DNA of 33,890 bases from JBCDAP01 sp038747915 (lineage in GTDB: Bacteria > Planctomycetota > Phycisphaerae > Phycisphaerales > UBA1924), in assembly GCA_038747915.1 (NCBI GenBank), contig JBCDJJ010000038.1, positions 1-33,890 on the forward strand, given 5' to 3'. The translations under genes and the position numbers were made by a program. The notes under the pieces are model-generated. The model saw only the letters and a list, made by a program, of their open reading frames with translations. It was not told the DNA's origin and searched no databases. Below, in pieces: positions 10,201 through 25,200 of the stretch; position 1 is the stretch's first letter; each line of letters begins with the position of its first letter.

Positions 10201-13200
10201 CTGATCATGGTGCCGACCGCGACGGGGCAGTCGTTCCACACCGCGCCGCTGCTCTGGCTGCCGGCGATCATGAACGTGCTGGCGATTCTGAACATCCCGC
10301 GTGTGCTCAAGCGGGGGAATGCAGGTCACGCGTTCGTCAACTCCTGCTGCGTGATCGCGGCGCTGGCCTTCCTGTTCGCGGCGGCGATCTTCCCCAACTT
10401 CGTGATCGCGACGGGCGATGTGGCGAACTCGGTCAACATCTGGAACGCCCGCTCGAGCCAGAAGACGCTGATGATCATGCTGATCATCGCGGTTCTGGGG
10501 CTGCCGTTCGTGCTGAGCTACACGGCGTGCATCTACTGGGTGTTCCGCGGGAAGGTGAAGCTGGACCACAGCAGCTACTAGAGATCTGTGACGGGGTGGG
10601 AGCGGTCTCGCTCCCACACGAGGTGAACAGCGTGTTCGTGGGAGCCAGACGCTCCCACCACCGATGCCTGGGTGCCATGAGTGGCACCGGAAATGACGTT
10701 TGGGCTGGTGCGGACAAGTCGTTCGGGCCGATGAGGTTGCGCGATGGTGCGGCGTGGGGGGCGTCGGGTATCGTCGTAGGCTGGCATTCACCGGGGTCGC
10801 GAGCGGCAGCATGGCGAGGCGCAGCAGCAAGCCGGCGGTACCAATGGCGGGGGTGGCCGTCGCGCTGGCGGTGATCACGATCGTGCCGACACGGTTCAGC
10901 GGGTGGCTCGGGTGGTTCCGCGACCCGGTGGAGACGGTGCTGGCCCCGATCTCGGGCCCGGTGGCGGCGATCGCGGATCGACTCCGCGGGGAGGTGTCGC
11001 GGGCGGCGGTGTCGGCGGAGCGCGATCGGGAGGCGCTGGCGGGCGAGCTCGAGCGGTTGCAGCAGCAGCACGCGGCGGCGCTGGTCCGGAACGCGGAGCT
11101 CGAAGCACTCGTTCAGGATCTGCAGCAGGGCGTGCCGTTCCGGCCGGATGCGCTCGCGGCGTCGCTCGTGGCGGTGCGGGTCGGTGGGACGCCGCCGGCC
11201 ACGATCGTCGTGAATCGTGGTGCGCGCGATGGGGTGCGCGCGGGTGGGACCGTTGCGGTCGCACGGGGGAGTCAGCAGCTGGTTGGGATCGTGTCACGCG
11301 CCTCGACACGGGCGAGCACGGTGCGTGTGCTGACCGATGCCTCGTTCGACGAGGCATCGGTCGGCGCGGTCGTTGTGGGTGAAGAGGGGGTGACATCGGC
11401 GTCCATCGCGGGCATGGTGCGGCTCGAGTTGTTGCCGACCGGCGATGGCCGGTTGGCGCAGGACGATGTGCCCGAGGGCGATGCCTCGCGGATCGAGATC
11501 GGGCAGCTGGTGCGACTGGACGACGAGCGCTGGCCCACGGCGGCGCAGATGTTCGTGCTGGGGCGGGTAACGGACGTGCGGGAGCTGGCCGACGAGCCGC
11601 TGCACCGGCAGGTGCTGGTGCGTCCGCTCGGTGGTGATCTGTCGCGGACGCGGAGCGTGATTCTGCACGTGTCGGTGGCGGGGTTCGAGGAGGGCGAGGG
11701 CGACCCCGGCGGTCGTGGGGGGGACGGCTCATGAACTGGCTGGCCTTCGTGCTCGCGCTGTGGATCGTCGGCGGGGTTGACTGGGGGCTGCGCGCCTCGC
11801 TCGAGCTGCAGGAGAGCGGCGTGGCGCCGTCGCTCATCGTGGTGTACGTGACGTTCGTGTGTCTGTACGTGGAGGCGCGGTGGGCGTGGCTGGTGGGGGT
11901 GATCGGTGGGTTGGTGATCGATCTGCTGCGCGATGTGGGGACGGGGTCGGACGAGACGGTGGTGGTGGTCGGGCCGGCGGCGATCGGCGGGTTGCTCGCA
12001 GCGAGCTTCGTGGTGAACGTGCGTGGGTTGGTGTACCGCAAGAATGTGGCGACGATCGCGGTGCTGTCGACGGTGTCGGGCGTGCTGGTGCACCTGACGG
12101 CGGCGTTCGCGTTGTTCCTGCGGAGTGTGTACGACGTCGTGGAAGCACCGGCGGGGCAGCTCCCGGTGGCGCTCGGGTCGGCGTTGTACACGGGCGTGGC
12201 GGGGGTGGTGCTCGGTGTGGTGCTGCTGGCGTTCCGACGGATGTTCGGATTCGCGGCGGATACGCAGACAGGGTTCCGAATGGAGTGAGGGGAGTCGTCG
12301 TCGCTCGTGATTCGGGATTCGTAGTTCGGGGAGATCACATGTCGTGCTTCTCCAACTCCGAATCCCGAATTCCGAATCACGAGCTACGACGCGGGCGTCG
12401 TCGCGTAGACTGCTTGTGAAGGAAGAGGTCGCCTCGCACGCGCGCACACCCACGCCCTCTGGAGCCGACCGATGAAGGACAACGCAACGAACGGAGCAGA
12501 CGATGCGACTTCCGCCGCGGGCGGGTCCATCCGCTCGGCGGTGATCGACAACGCCGAAGCCAAGGCCGCCCTCGCGTACGCCGACGAGGCGGCGACTCTG
12601 CCGCCCGACCAGATCGAGCCCGAACGGCTCATGGTGAGCCAGAACTACGACGCCTACACCGATGAGGACCACGAGGTGTGGGGCATCCTCTTCGGCAAGC
12701 GGATGGAGCAGTTGGCCGACTTCGGCTCGCGCGTGTTCCTCGATGGTGCGGCCGCGATCAACCTGCGTGCCGACCGCGTGCCCCCGCTGGCCGATGTGAA
12801 CGCGCGGCTCAAGCCCATGACCGGGTGGCAGAGCCACGGCGTGCCGGGGTATCTGCCGGCGAAGGCGTTCTTCGCGTTCCTCGCGCAGCGTCTCTTCCCG
12901 ACCACGATCACGGTGCGGCCGAAGACGAGCATGGACTACCTGCCCGAGCCCGACATCATCCACGATGTGTTCGGGCACGTGCCGCTGCACGCGGACCCGG
13001 TGTTTGCGGACTTCCTGCAGACGTACGGCAAGGCGGCCCTGTTCGCGAGCACCGAGGACCATGTGACGCGGCTGGGCCGGCTCTTCTGGTTCACGGTGGA
13101 GTTCGGCCTGATCCACGAGGAGGGCACGCTCAAGCTGTACGGCTCGGGCCTGATCTCGAGCGAGGGCGAGGGCCACCACGCGCTGGAGAGCCCGGATGTG

Positions 13201-16200
13201 GATCGGCGGGCGTTCGATCTGGATCGCGTGTGCGAGACCGACTTCGAGATCGACCACTACCAGCCGATCCTGTACGTGCTGGACAGCTTCGAGCAGCTGC
13301 GCGACGCGATGCAGAGTTATGCGGAGCGGGTGTTGGAGGAAGCTGGGGCGTCGGCGGGGGTGTGAGGGAGTGAGGGAGCGTGTCGGTGTTCCGGTGATTG
13401 ACGGGGTGCCACTGGTGGCTTGTCCACCAGTGGGGTGAGTCGAGGTTGTCGAGCACTCGCGGGCAAAGCCGCCAGTGGCACCCGGCGCCCCACGGTGTGC
13501 CACGCGCCTACATTTCGACTCTTGGGGGAACATCACATGTCGATGAACGACGTGCTCGTCAATCTGTCGGCCGAGCCGAACCAAGTGATCCTTGGGTGGC
13601 TCGAGAGGGCGAACGCGCTGGTGTCGGCGAAGCGGGTGGTCAGCTTGCCCGATACGTGCCCGGGCAAGAGCCCGGTGCCGACGGGCACGGGGTACATGAC
13701 CGATGTTTCGGATTGGCGTCGGTTCGCGTTGTCTGATGTGGGGTGCGGGATCGCGGTCGTACGCACATCGTTGACGTTCGCGGACACCACGAGCCAGGGG
13801 TTTCGTGATGCGTGGGATGGGGTGTGCGCCGACCTCGGTGCGCGCCGGAATCAGGGGCTGGGCGATCTGGGCTCGGGCAACCACTTTCTCGATGCGGTGG
13901 TGTCGTACGAGGACGAGTCGGTCGGTCTTGTCGTGCACACCGGGTCGAGGAAAGAGAGCGGGCTTGTTGACGATCTTGTGGACCGCCCAGCGGAGTTCGA
14001 TCGTGAGTTCGAGCGGATCAAGGGGTGGGCCAAGAGCAACCGCGACGCTGTTCTGGAGATTGCCGAGCGTCATCTCGGGCGATTTGTGGATCTGTACCCC
14101 GGTGTCCGTTCGCTCGACCGGAATCACAACCACTTCGAGGAGCGTGGGGACGGGGTGCTCATTCGGAAGGGATCGCAGCGTGTCGAGCCGGGTGAGCTCG
14201 CGCTGATCCCGTCGAACCTGCTGGACGACATGGTGATCGTGCGGGCGACGGCTCGTGTCGAGGAACTGATGCACTGCCTGCCGCATGGGACCGGGCGGAC
14301 CATGTCCCGCTCGGATGCGAAGCGGGCGACCGAGGCGTTCGACTTCGGCGCCATGCGGCAGACGGTGTACATACCCGAGCGGATCACCGATGCCTCGCTC
14401 CGGACGGAGGCGCCGATCTGCTACCGGGCGCTGGACGATGGGCTTGCGCTGGTGTCGGAGTACGTCGAGGTTGTGGAGCGGTTGGTGCCGGTGGCGTACA
14501 TCGGGCAGCTTTGAGCGTCACGCGATGTGTTGTCGCAGGTCGATGGGTGTGCAGGTTTGGCGCGTGACGTTCGCGTGATGCATGCCAGTTTGCAGGCCGA
14601 GCATAACTGGCCCGAGGATCGCACAAAGATGTTGATATTTAGCACATATCTGTTAAATGAATCTCTAAGGTATTCATCTAAAAATAGATAGAAAGGACAG
14701 CATTTTTTTGTTGTCTTTTTGATCGTCGGGCATTGTGGATTTATTCGTAATCATTATGATTTGATTTCATGGTGTAGCACTCTCTGGATGAGGATGAATA
14801 TGTCGTTGCGATTCGCTCGTGGTTGGGCGCTGACCCTGGGATGCATCGTGATCGGGGCTGTGTGTGTCGCGGGGATGCCGCGCATCGTTGCTCAGCTCGG
14901 CCCGCTTGATCCTCCTGCCGGGCCGATACGCGATACGTCGCCTTCGCTCGCCGAACTTCAGCAGTCGATCGAGGCGCTGCGTGCGGAGATCCAGGCGGTT
15001 TCGTCTTCGTTTGTTGATCGTGATATCCGGGTGCATTACGTCCCGCCGGGGACTCCTGCGCAGATTCAGTCGACGATGATTGGGCCGCCTGGGTCGCGTG
15101 TTGTCGCAATCGCGGGGTACAACAGTTCCGCGGCGATCTTTGATGGCCCGGGTGAATTGGTGGCCGGCGGCTCCTTGCTCGTCCCGAGCCCGGTGAATCG
15201 CGTATTGGCTCGTCTCAACGGCGTCACGGTTCAAGCGGGTCCTGGCCCTGGTGTGTACACGGTCAACACCTTTGGATATCCGATTGGCGCGATCGCACCG
15301 GATGGCATCTACCTCTCGCAAAGCTTGGGTACCAATGGGTACGTCTTAGTGTATTACGAGGTGCCATCGTGAGGGGGTATCTCGCGCTCGTGGGCTGTCT
15401 CGTCGCGGCCACGCCTGGTGTGCGGGCGGAATCGTTCGCCTGGGCGGAGAACATCGGGTTTCTCAATCTCGACGCGACGACATCGTCCTCCGTGCTCGCT
15501 GGTGCGGCGTATTCGCGCGATCATCTCTCGGGATTCGTGTGGAGCGAGGCCGCCGGTTGGATCTCGCTTGGGGTCACCGGCGTGCCTGGTCCGTACTCGA
15601 ACACTTCTGGTTTGGATTACGGCATCAACATCGATGTGTGTTCGGGTCGACTAGGGGGATTTGCTTGGGGCGAGAACATCGGTTGGGTGAACTTCGGGCC
15701 GTTTCTCGAAGACGTTGTCGCGCCCGACGGGAGTTCGCCGGCTCAAGCACGTCTTGGCTACGACAGGTGGTTCGGATACGCCTGGGGCGAGAACATTGGG
15801 TGGATCAACTTTGACGATCAATCCGTCATCGCTGCGATTCCGATGCCACTCGATATCACAAGGGATGGTGTTACCGATGGCCTCGACCTGCTGGCATACC
15901 TCGATCTGGTCTTCGGGTCATGTGGTCGAGCTGACGTCGACGAGGATCAGTCGGTGGACGCCTTCGATGTCTCGTTGTACTTGAGTTCTCTGCTCGGTTA
16001 GTCACTGGTTGGCCATCGCTCCGCAATCCTCTGGGACGACTCCTTTACAACTCTAGTGTGACTGGTCGCGTGCCTCCTCGCTCGGAAGCTCGGGACATGC
16101 TTGCCGGAAGCCGATGTTGACGGCACTCGATTCGTGTACGTGCAGCGGTCGTCACCGGCACGATGCAATGCTGGCCAATCAGTGGCGTTCACCTCGGCGA

Positions 16201-19200
16201 GTATCTCGTCAGCGGAGACTTCGGATGCGTTGTGTTGGAGTTGTTGTTGCGTGCGCGATGCTCGCGTGGACGGTTCATGCCACGTGCTTGCCCACCGATC
16301 CGGGGTTCCCGGACGCGTGCGCACGGTCGCTGCCGTTTGATGGGCTCGAGCGGCGGTATATCGCGGTGCACCCCGCGGTCGCGTGCCCGAACCCGCCAGC
16401 GGTGGTGCTGGTGCACGGGGGGAGCCAGAGCATGCGGAAGGTGCTGGCGCCCGGGGCGACGACGAGCCGGTGGATCGAGCTGTCGCAGGAGTTCGGGTTC
16501 GTGGTGCTCGTGCCGAACGGGATCGACACGAATAGCCCGGAGCCCGGCACGGGGCTCGGCGATTTCACCAACGGCGATGCACAGACCTGGAACGACCTGC
16601 GGCCGGGCGCCGATGGGCGCCGGTCGCGCGAGGACGATGCGGGGTTCATCAACGCGGTCGTGGCGGAGGCGATCGCGATGGACGGTGTGGACCCCGAGCG
16701 GGTGTACGTCACGGGTTCGTCCAACGGGGGGATGATGGCCTACCGCATGCTGGTGGAGCACGGCGAGCGCTTCGCAGCGGGGGCGGCGTTCATCGCAAAC
16801 CTGCCGGAGGATCCGATTGTCCAGCCCACAGCACCGAGCGGCGTGCTGATCATGAACGGCGATGCGGACGAGTTCATGCCGTGGCGCGGCGGCGCGGTCG
16901 CTGGGGCGGGTGACCCCGTGCGGTCCACGCCCGCGACGCTCGGCTACTGGCTCGGCGCGAACGGTCTCGACAACACGCTCGGGCGGACGACGGTGCTCGC
17001 CGACCCTGAGATGGACGGGTGCTCGGTGGTGGAGTCGCTCTACCCAGCGGCGCCGGGCGGGCCGCCGGTGGTGGGGCTGTACCGGCTCGTGGGCGGCGGG
17101 CACCAGGTGCCGGGTCCGGCCTTCGAAGGCGAGAACGTGCCATCGCCGGTCTTCGGCATCAAGTGCCGCGACATCGCGGGGATCGATGTTGCGTGGTGGT
17201 TCCTGCGGCGGTTCCCGGAATTGCCGCAGGTCGTGGATTCAAACGCGGATGGAGTGGCGGATGCGTTCGACCTCGGCATCGCGCTCGGTCGTGCAGCGGC
17301 CGGCGATGTCAACGCGCTCGATATCGACTGCACGGGTGCGTACGACGCGGCGGATGTCGAGCGGTTCGCGGCGTGGGTGACGGACCCGCGACCGCGGTGA
17401 GGATGGGTGGCGTATTTCTCGCCGAGCAGGAGCATCACGCACGGCGTGAGGATGTGCGCACTCGGCTCGTCGGTGTGCGAATCGCCGGGCAGGTCGCGTC
17501 GATGCGTTGTGGACTTTGCCCATCGATACCGTTGTGTGCCGCGGGTTCATGCATTAGAATGACGGGAGATAACATCGGGCGTGGTCATGATGCTGATGCG
17601 CTCGGATGGAGATGTACTGGCTAAATTTGGGCGCTGCCCACAGGAGAGTACATAATGAAAAATCTGCATTCATCGGTGAGCGCATCCGGTCTTGCTCGGA
17701 TGGCGGGGCTTGCTGTTGGCGCGAGCGTGATGGCGATGTCGCCGGCGAGTTGGGGTCAGTTGTTCCCATCTGTTGTCAGGCTCTCGTCGCTCAACGGGAC
17801 GAACGGCTTTGTGCTCAACGGGGCCGAGGTGGGTGGCCAGAGTGGTGACTCGGTCGCATCCGCGGGCGATGTGAACGGCGATGGAGTCGACGACCTCGTC
17901 ATCGGCGCGCCCGAGGTCTGGCCGGGTGGGCGCATCGACGCTGGCGAGAGCTACGTGGTGTTCGGCTCGCGTGATGGCTTCGGTCCCACGTTTGAGTTGT
18001 CGTCGCTCGACGGTGCCAACGGCTTTGTGCTGAGCGGGATCGATGCGGGTGATCGCACCGGCGTCTCGGTCTCATCGGCGGGTGATGTGAACGGTGACGG
18101 CTTCGACGATGTCATTGTCGGGGCGCCCGGCGCAGGACCGCTGACCAACATCTTGGCCAACGGCCCGTTGGCCTCCAGCGAGCGGGGCGAGAGCTACGTT
18201 GTGTTCGGCTCGAGCGATGGCTTCGGCGCATCGTTTGACTTGTCGTCGTTCAACGGTGCCAACGGCTTCGTGCTCGAGGGAATTTTCGAGGAAGACCAGA
18301 GTGGTTTTTCCGTGTCCTCCGCGGGCGACTTCAACGGCGACGGCGTGGATGACCTCATCATCGGGGCGCTGACGGATGCGCTCTTCGCAGCGAACGGTCA
18401 GTCCACGGGCGAGAGCTACGTGGTCTTCGGTTCGAGTACGGGCTTCAACGGAGCGCTGGGCTTGTCGTCTTTGAACGGCGCGGACGGCTTTGTCCTCAGA
18501 GGGATCGATGAGTTCGACACCAGCGGCGTCTCGGTCTCCAGCGCGGGCGATGTGAACGGCGACGGTGTTGACGATGTGATTATTGGAGCGAACGGCGCCG
18601 ACCCCAACGCGAACTCCGCCGGCGAGAGCTACGTGGTGTTCGGCTCGCCCGCGGGCTTCCCGGCGCAGTTCGAGCTCTCCTCGCTGGCCACGGGCAACGG
18701 TGCGGCCGGCTTTGTTCTGAATGGCGTTGACATGCTCGATCGGAGCGGCAACCCGGTTTCTTCGGCGGGCGATGTCAACGGCGATGGTCTCGACGATCTG
18801 ATCATCGGCGCCGCCTTTGCCGATCCGAATGGCGACGAGTCGGGCGAGAGCTACGTGGTGTTCGGCTCGAGCGCGGGCTTCCCGGCTCAGTTCGAGTTGT
18901 CCTCGCTCGCGAGCGGTGACGGCACCTCGGGCTTCGTGATCAACGGAGTGAAGGAGAGCGACTTCAGCGGCGGCTCGGTCTCGTTTGGTGGCGATGTCAA
19001 CGGTGACGGCGTGGACGATCTCGTCATCGGCGCGCGGCGTGCCAGCGTGTACGGGCGGGAAGACGTGGGCGAGAGCTACGTGGTCTTCGGCTCCCGGTCG
19101 GGCTTCCCAGCGGAGTTCGAGCTGTCCTCGCTCGCGAGTGGTGACGGCACCACCGGTTTCGTGATCCGCGGGATCGACGAGGACGATTTCAGCGGCGGCT

Positions 19201-22200
19201 CGGTCTCCTCGGCCGGCGATGTCAACGGTGACGGCGTCGACGATCTGATCATCGGCGCAAGTCGCGCTGATCCGAACGGCAACAACTCGGGCGAGAGTTA
19301 CGTGATCTTCGGTCACCGGTGCCCCGGCGACCTCGACGGCGACTACGACTGCGATGCCGACGACTTCATCGGCATGCTCGTCGGGTTCGGCTCCGGTGTC
19401 GATCCGGATCTGCCGCGTGGCCAGCGCCGTGCTCTCGGCGACCTCGACACGAGCGGCGCCGTCGATGCCGGCGACTTCATCGAGGTCTTGATCGCCTTTG
19501 GATCCGACTGCCTATCCGAGTAGAGGTTCGGCGGTCGCCGGCGGCAGGCGCAGGTACCGCCGCAGCCACGCCGAACCGAAGTAGAACGGGATGGTGTCAA
19601 TGAGCGCCACGCCCAGTTTGAAGACATAGCCCGTCGCGATGAACGTGAGCAGCTGTGGCCAGAGCGATCGCTCGTCGGTGATGGGCAGCGCCTTGGCGTA
19701 GAAGTGCGTGATGAGGATCACCGCGACAGTGTCGACGAGCTGGGAGACCAGCGTCGAGCCGTTGTTGCGGAGCCAGAGGTGCTTGCCCTTGGTGAGCGTC
19801 TTCCAGAAGTGGAAGACGTACACATCGACGAACTGGGCCGCGAGGTAGGCGATCATCGAGGCCCCGACGGCGCCGAAGGCGAGCGCGCGGAGTTCGTAGA
19901 ACACGGGCAGGCGGTCGGCGGCGTCTGTCATGATCGTGCCGTCGGCACCGGCCGGCTCGAACCCCGGCAGCACACCGCCCACCCACAAGATGAAGATGAC
20001 CCAGAGGTTGAGGACGAAGCCGACGAGGACGACCGCGTTCGCGCGCGCGCGGCCGTACAGCTCGGAGATAAAGTCGGTGCACAAGAACGTGATGGGGTAG
20101 GGCAGCACGCCCACCGCCACCGCGAAGGTCACCTCGCCGGCACCCCACCCGAGCCCCTCGCCCTCGGTGTACGAGAACAGCGCGATGAACCGGGTGATGC
20201 CGAGGATGTTGAGCATCGCCAGCGTGCCGAGGAACAGGCCCGCGAGCACCAGGAACACACCCTCGCGGCGGGCGTGGAGCGCGCCCTCGGCGAGGCGGGG
20301 GAGGCCGTGGTGGTCGGCCTGCTCGGAGGGGAGGGGAGAGGACATCGGCGAAGAAGAGCGTACGAGTTTCGCTCAGAGTCGGTCTTGGAACTCGGTGCGA
20401 GTGAGCCGAAGATCGCTCAGCATCTTGCGAAGCGTGCCTTTGGGGACTGGATCCTTGTTGGCGAGCGTCGTGCAGCGCTCCGGCTCGGTCGGGTGAAAGA
20501 CCATTGCATGACTGCCTGTCCCGCGGGAGGTGTCGATTTCGAAGCCGAGCGATCGCAAGGCGGAGAGGACGCGTCGTCGGCTGATGTTGGAGAGCTTGGC
20601 CATCCGTGGCTCCGGAGCAATGCTGTGAGAACGCCGACATTGTGGACAACTCGCAGCCACAGGTGTGGCCGGTGTCAGCAATCGACAACAAACGACGTCA
20701 CCCGACATCGACGCACAGGTTGTCCGAAGCCCCCCTAGGCCGCGTCGCTCTCGATCTGGCGGATTTCAGCGGTGCCTGGCTCTGCGGGAACGGTCAGCTG
20801 ATGCGCACGGGCGTGCTCCACCCACACGGTAATCGCGTCGAACACGTTGTCCATCGCCTCGTCGCGTGTCTCGCCCGCGGAGTGGCACCCGGGGAGTGAG
20901 GGAACCTCAGCGATCCAGACACCGTCTTCGTCCTGGTAGAGCACGACTTGTCGCATCGTTCCAATGATACGGACCCGCGAGGCAATGGGTGAGAACTCCG
21001 GCGGACCTAGAGTGCCCCGTGAGTGTCCCGGCGTCTTCGGCTTTGGCAACTGATTCGGCGGCTCCGCCCCTCATCCGCCGCCTCGATCCACTTGTGGTGA
21101 ACCAGATCGCGGCGGGCGAGGTGGTCGAGCGACCCGCAGCGGTCGTGCGTGAGCTGCTCGACAACGCGCTCGACGCGGGGGCGAGCCGGGTGGAGGTCGA
21201 GCTCGAGCATGGCGGCATCGAGCTGGTGCGGGTGAGCGACGACGGGTGCGGGATCGGGGCGGATCAGTTGATGCTGGCCGTCGAGCCGCACGCGACCAGC
21301 AAGGTGCGCACCGCGGAGGATCTGACACGTGTGGGGACGCTCGGGTTCCGGGGCGAGGCGCTCGCGTCGATCGCATCGGTCAGCCGGCTCGCGATCCGGT
21401 CGCGGCGCGCCGGGGAGGGCGGGGCGAACGAGGTGCGCGTCGAGGGCGGGGAGGCGAGCGCGATCCGGCCCGCGTCGGGCGCGGTTGGCACTTCGGTGTC
21501 CGTGCGCAACCTGTTCTTCAACACGCCGGCTCGGCGGAAGTTCCTGCGGACCCAGGGCACGGAGCAGCAGCACTGCGTCGACGCGGTGAAGCGAGCGGCG
21601 CTCGCGCACCCGCGGATCGGATTCACGCTGCGGTGCGACGGGCGGGTGACGCTCGAAGCGCCCGGTGGGCAAGGGCCGCGCGACCGCGTGTTCACGGTGC
21701 TGGGTCGGGAGTCGTCGGACCAGTACCTGGAGATGCACGCCGACCGGTTCGACGATGCGCGCGGCCTGGCGCTGTGGGGGCTGATCGGGCGGCCGGTGCT
21801 GGCCAAGCCGAACATCAAGCACCAGCACGTGTTTCTGAACGGGCGGTACGTGCGAGACCGGACGATTCAGCACGCGCTGCGCGAGGCGTGCCGTGGGCTG
21901 ATCGAGCCCGGCCGGCACCCCGCGGCGATGGTGATGATCGAGATGGACCCGTCGGCGGTCGATGTGAACGTACACCCGGCGAAGCTCGAGGTGCGGTTCC
22001 GCGACGGGTCGCTCGTGCACTCGGTGGTGCTGCGCGCGGCGCAGGAGGCGCTGCGGGCCGCGGATCTGACGCCGAGCGATGCGGGGGCGCGGGAGCGCGG
22101 GATCCGGTTCGAGGCCGCGACGCCGCGCGAGTCACCGGGACCGGGCACCGGCGCACCGGCGGCTGAGCGGTTCGTGGCCTGGTTCGAGCGCGAGGGGCGG

Positions 22201-25200
22201 GCCGCGGCGACGCGGCGGTTTGATTTCGACTCGGCGCGGGCCGCGATCGATGCAGCGGATACGGAGGCCGGCGCGACGGCGATGCCACCAGCGCACGCGG
22301 CACCGGCGGAGGCGCCCGGCGTGCGAACCGAGGCGGACACTGCCACGCCGCACCCGGTCGACGCGTCACCACATGCACCGGGTGTCAAACACCTGCAGGT
22401 GCATAACAGCTTTGTGGTGACCGAGGATGAGGGTGGGCTGGTGATCGTCGATCAGCACGCACTGCACGAGCGGGCGATGTACGAGTCGCTGCACCGGCGC
22501 GTGTCGGCGGGTCCGCTTCAGAGTCAGCGGATGCTGGTGCCGGTGGTGGTCTCGGCGAGCGCCTCGCAGCAGGAGGCGCTTTCGGTGCGGTCGGCGCTGC
22601 TCGAGCGGCTCGGGATCGAGCTCGAGCCGGCGGGGCCGGCGGGGATCGCGGTGCAGGGCTTCGCGGTGTTCCTGATGGAGCGGGGTGTGGAGCCGGGCGA
22701 GTTCGTGGAGTCGCTGGTCGAGTCGGCCGAGTCGCTCGCGGAGGCGGGGGCCGAGGAGGCCCTGCTCCACGAGGTGCTCGACATGATGGCGTGCAAGGCG
22801 GCGATCAAGGCGGGCGACCGCCTGAGCGAGCAGGAACTGAGTGAGCTGCTCGCGATGCGCGAGACGATCGAGCGGAGCTCGGCGTGCCCGCACGGGCGGC
22901 CGACGGCGATCCGGCTGACGATGGCCGAGCTGGAGCGGCAGTTCGGGCGGCGATAGAACGCACGGTGCAGACGGGCAGCGCGGCGTTTCACCGACCGCGC
23001 GAAAGCTTGGCTTCGATCTTCCGAACACGACAGAACGGGTACGCGTAGTCGTGGTGACGACGCACGAGGCACCGGCACATCGTGAACCACCTCGCGAGCA
23101 CCGAACAGCAACTGACGGATCTTGCATTACCGCGCCGGCACGAGATCGACGCGCTGCGATCGATCGCGCTCGTGCTGCTCATCGTCTACCACGTCTTCGT
23201 GGCGTTTCAGCCCTTCGCCTCGTGGATCATGTTCATCGGTTCCTCGGAGAGTCTGCAGAGTGCGTGGTTCCTGGGGGAGCTGTTCAATTCGTGGCGGATC
23301 CCGGTGTTGTTTCTGATGTCGGGCATCACCGCGGGGTACCTGGTGCAGAATCGCCCGGTCGGGACGCTGGTGAGTGGCAGGCTGGTGCGCCTGGTGCCGC
23401 CGCTCCTGGTGACCTGCGTGCTCATTGCACCGGTGACGCCAGCGCTCTTTCAAGTGTTCGACGGCGAGCCGGTCCGGTACATGCCGAACCCCGGTCACCT
23501 CTGGTTCGTCTGGAACCTGGTGGTCTACATGGTATTCGCGGCGCCGGTGTTCCTGTACCTGAGGTACCGACCGGGCAACCTGGTTATGCGCTGGTTCTCA
23601 CGGCTTTCGCCCTACACCTGGGTGGTGGTCCTGCCGGTGGTGTTGATGATCGTCACGACGCTTCTCGAGCCTCACATCTCGGTCGACAACTTTTCCGTGC
23701 ATTTCCTGCGGTTCTGGAACGGGTTCGCGTGCTTCGTGGCGGGTGCGGTGCTGGTCTCGCTCGGCGATCGTTTCTGGTGGGGGATCCGGAGGGTGTGCCA
23801 CGTGTCGTTGCCGGTGGCGCTCGCGCTCTACCTGATGCGCATGGCAGAGGTCGGCCTTGGGAGTGAGTTCGCGGAGCTGGCGGCGCGCACCGCGGAATCC
23901 ACCTCGGGGATGCTCGCCTTCCTCGGGTACGGATCGCTCGCGTTCGCGCGGCCCTCGCGGGTCTTCGGTGTGCTCAATCGAGCGGTGTTCGCGGTGTACA
24001 TCGTGCATATGCCCGTTCAGCAGGCCGTCTCGCTCGCCCTAGTGCCGGCCGAGATGAACGCGTGGGTGGACTTCGGGGTGCGGGTGGTGTTGACCATCGC
24101 GCTGTCGGCGCTGATCTACGCCGTGGTGCTCCGCCCGGTGCGGTGGGTGCATCCCTTCTTCGGCATCGCGCCCCTCAGGTCGGCGCCTCCCGCCACCGGC
24201 CGCGCACCGGGTGCGGCACGCCTGAAGCGCCCCTGGCCGGTGCGCATCGGCCGCGTGGCGGCGCTCTATCTGGTCACACCGGTGCTCGCGCTCGGTGCGG
24301 TCGCCATCCACGTGTGGCCGGGGATCCCCGGGTCGCGCGACACCGACGATTCGATGCACCCGGAGGCGCTCGATCCCGAAGACGGCGGGCGTGATCCTTG
24401 AACCTCGCGGGACGGGCTACCCGCGCGCACCGATCTGCAGCTCCGCTGTGCTCGCCAGTTCGTTCGCAATGTCTTCTGTTGGGGCTTCGGCGATCACGCG
24501 GACGATCGGCTCGGTGTTGCTCGGGCGGACGTGCACCCACCCCGCACCACCGCCCGGGAGTTCGACATCGGCGCGGACCCCGTCCTGACGATCGAGCACG
24601 GCATCGGCGAAGGCCTTCGCCACCGCGTCGATCGCGGCGGGCGGGTCGATACCATCCAGCGAACGCTTGCGCTTGATCATCGCGTACCGGGGCATGGCGT
24701 CGACGATCGTACCGAGCGGCTCGTTTCGTTCGGCGAGCAGCGCGAGCACGAGTGCGGCGGCGCCGAGCGAGTCGCGGATGTCGACGACCACGGGCCAGAT
24801 GACGCCGCCGTTGCCCTCGCCGCCGAGGATGGCCGTCGCGCCCCGCATGCGCTCGACGACGTTGGCCTCGCCCACGCGCGAGCGGTGCACGGTTGCGCCG
24901 TGGCGCGCCGCGATGTCGTCGATCATGCGGCTGGTCGAGAGATTCGCGACGAGCGTGTGGGTGTGGCCACCGGCGAAGCGCAGGATGGCCTCGGCGGCGA
25001 GCGCGAGCGTGTACTCCTCGCCGATGAACCGCCCGCGCTCGTCCACCAGGGCGAGGCGGTCGGCATCGGGGTCCTGGGCCAGGCCGATCGAGGCGCTGTG
25101 CGCGACGACCGCCTCGGACAGGCTCGTGAGATGGTCGGCGATGGGCTCGGGCGCGTGCGGGAACCGGCCGGACCCATCGGCGTGCACCGGTGTGAGGCGG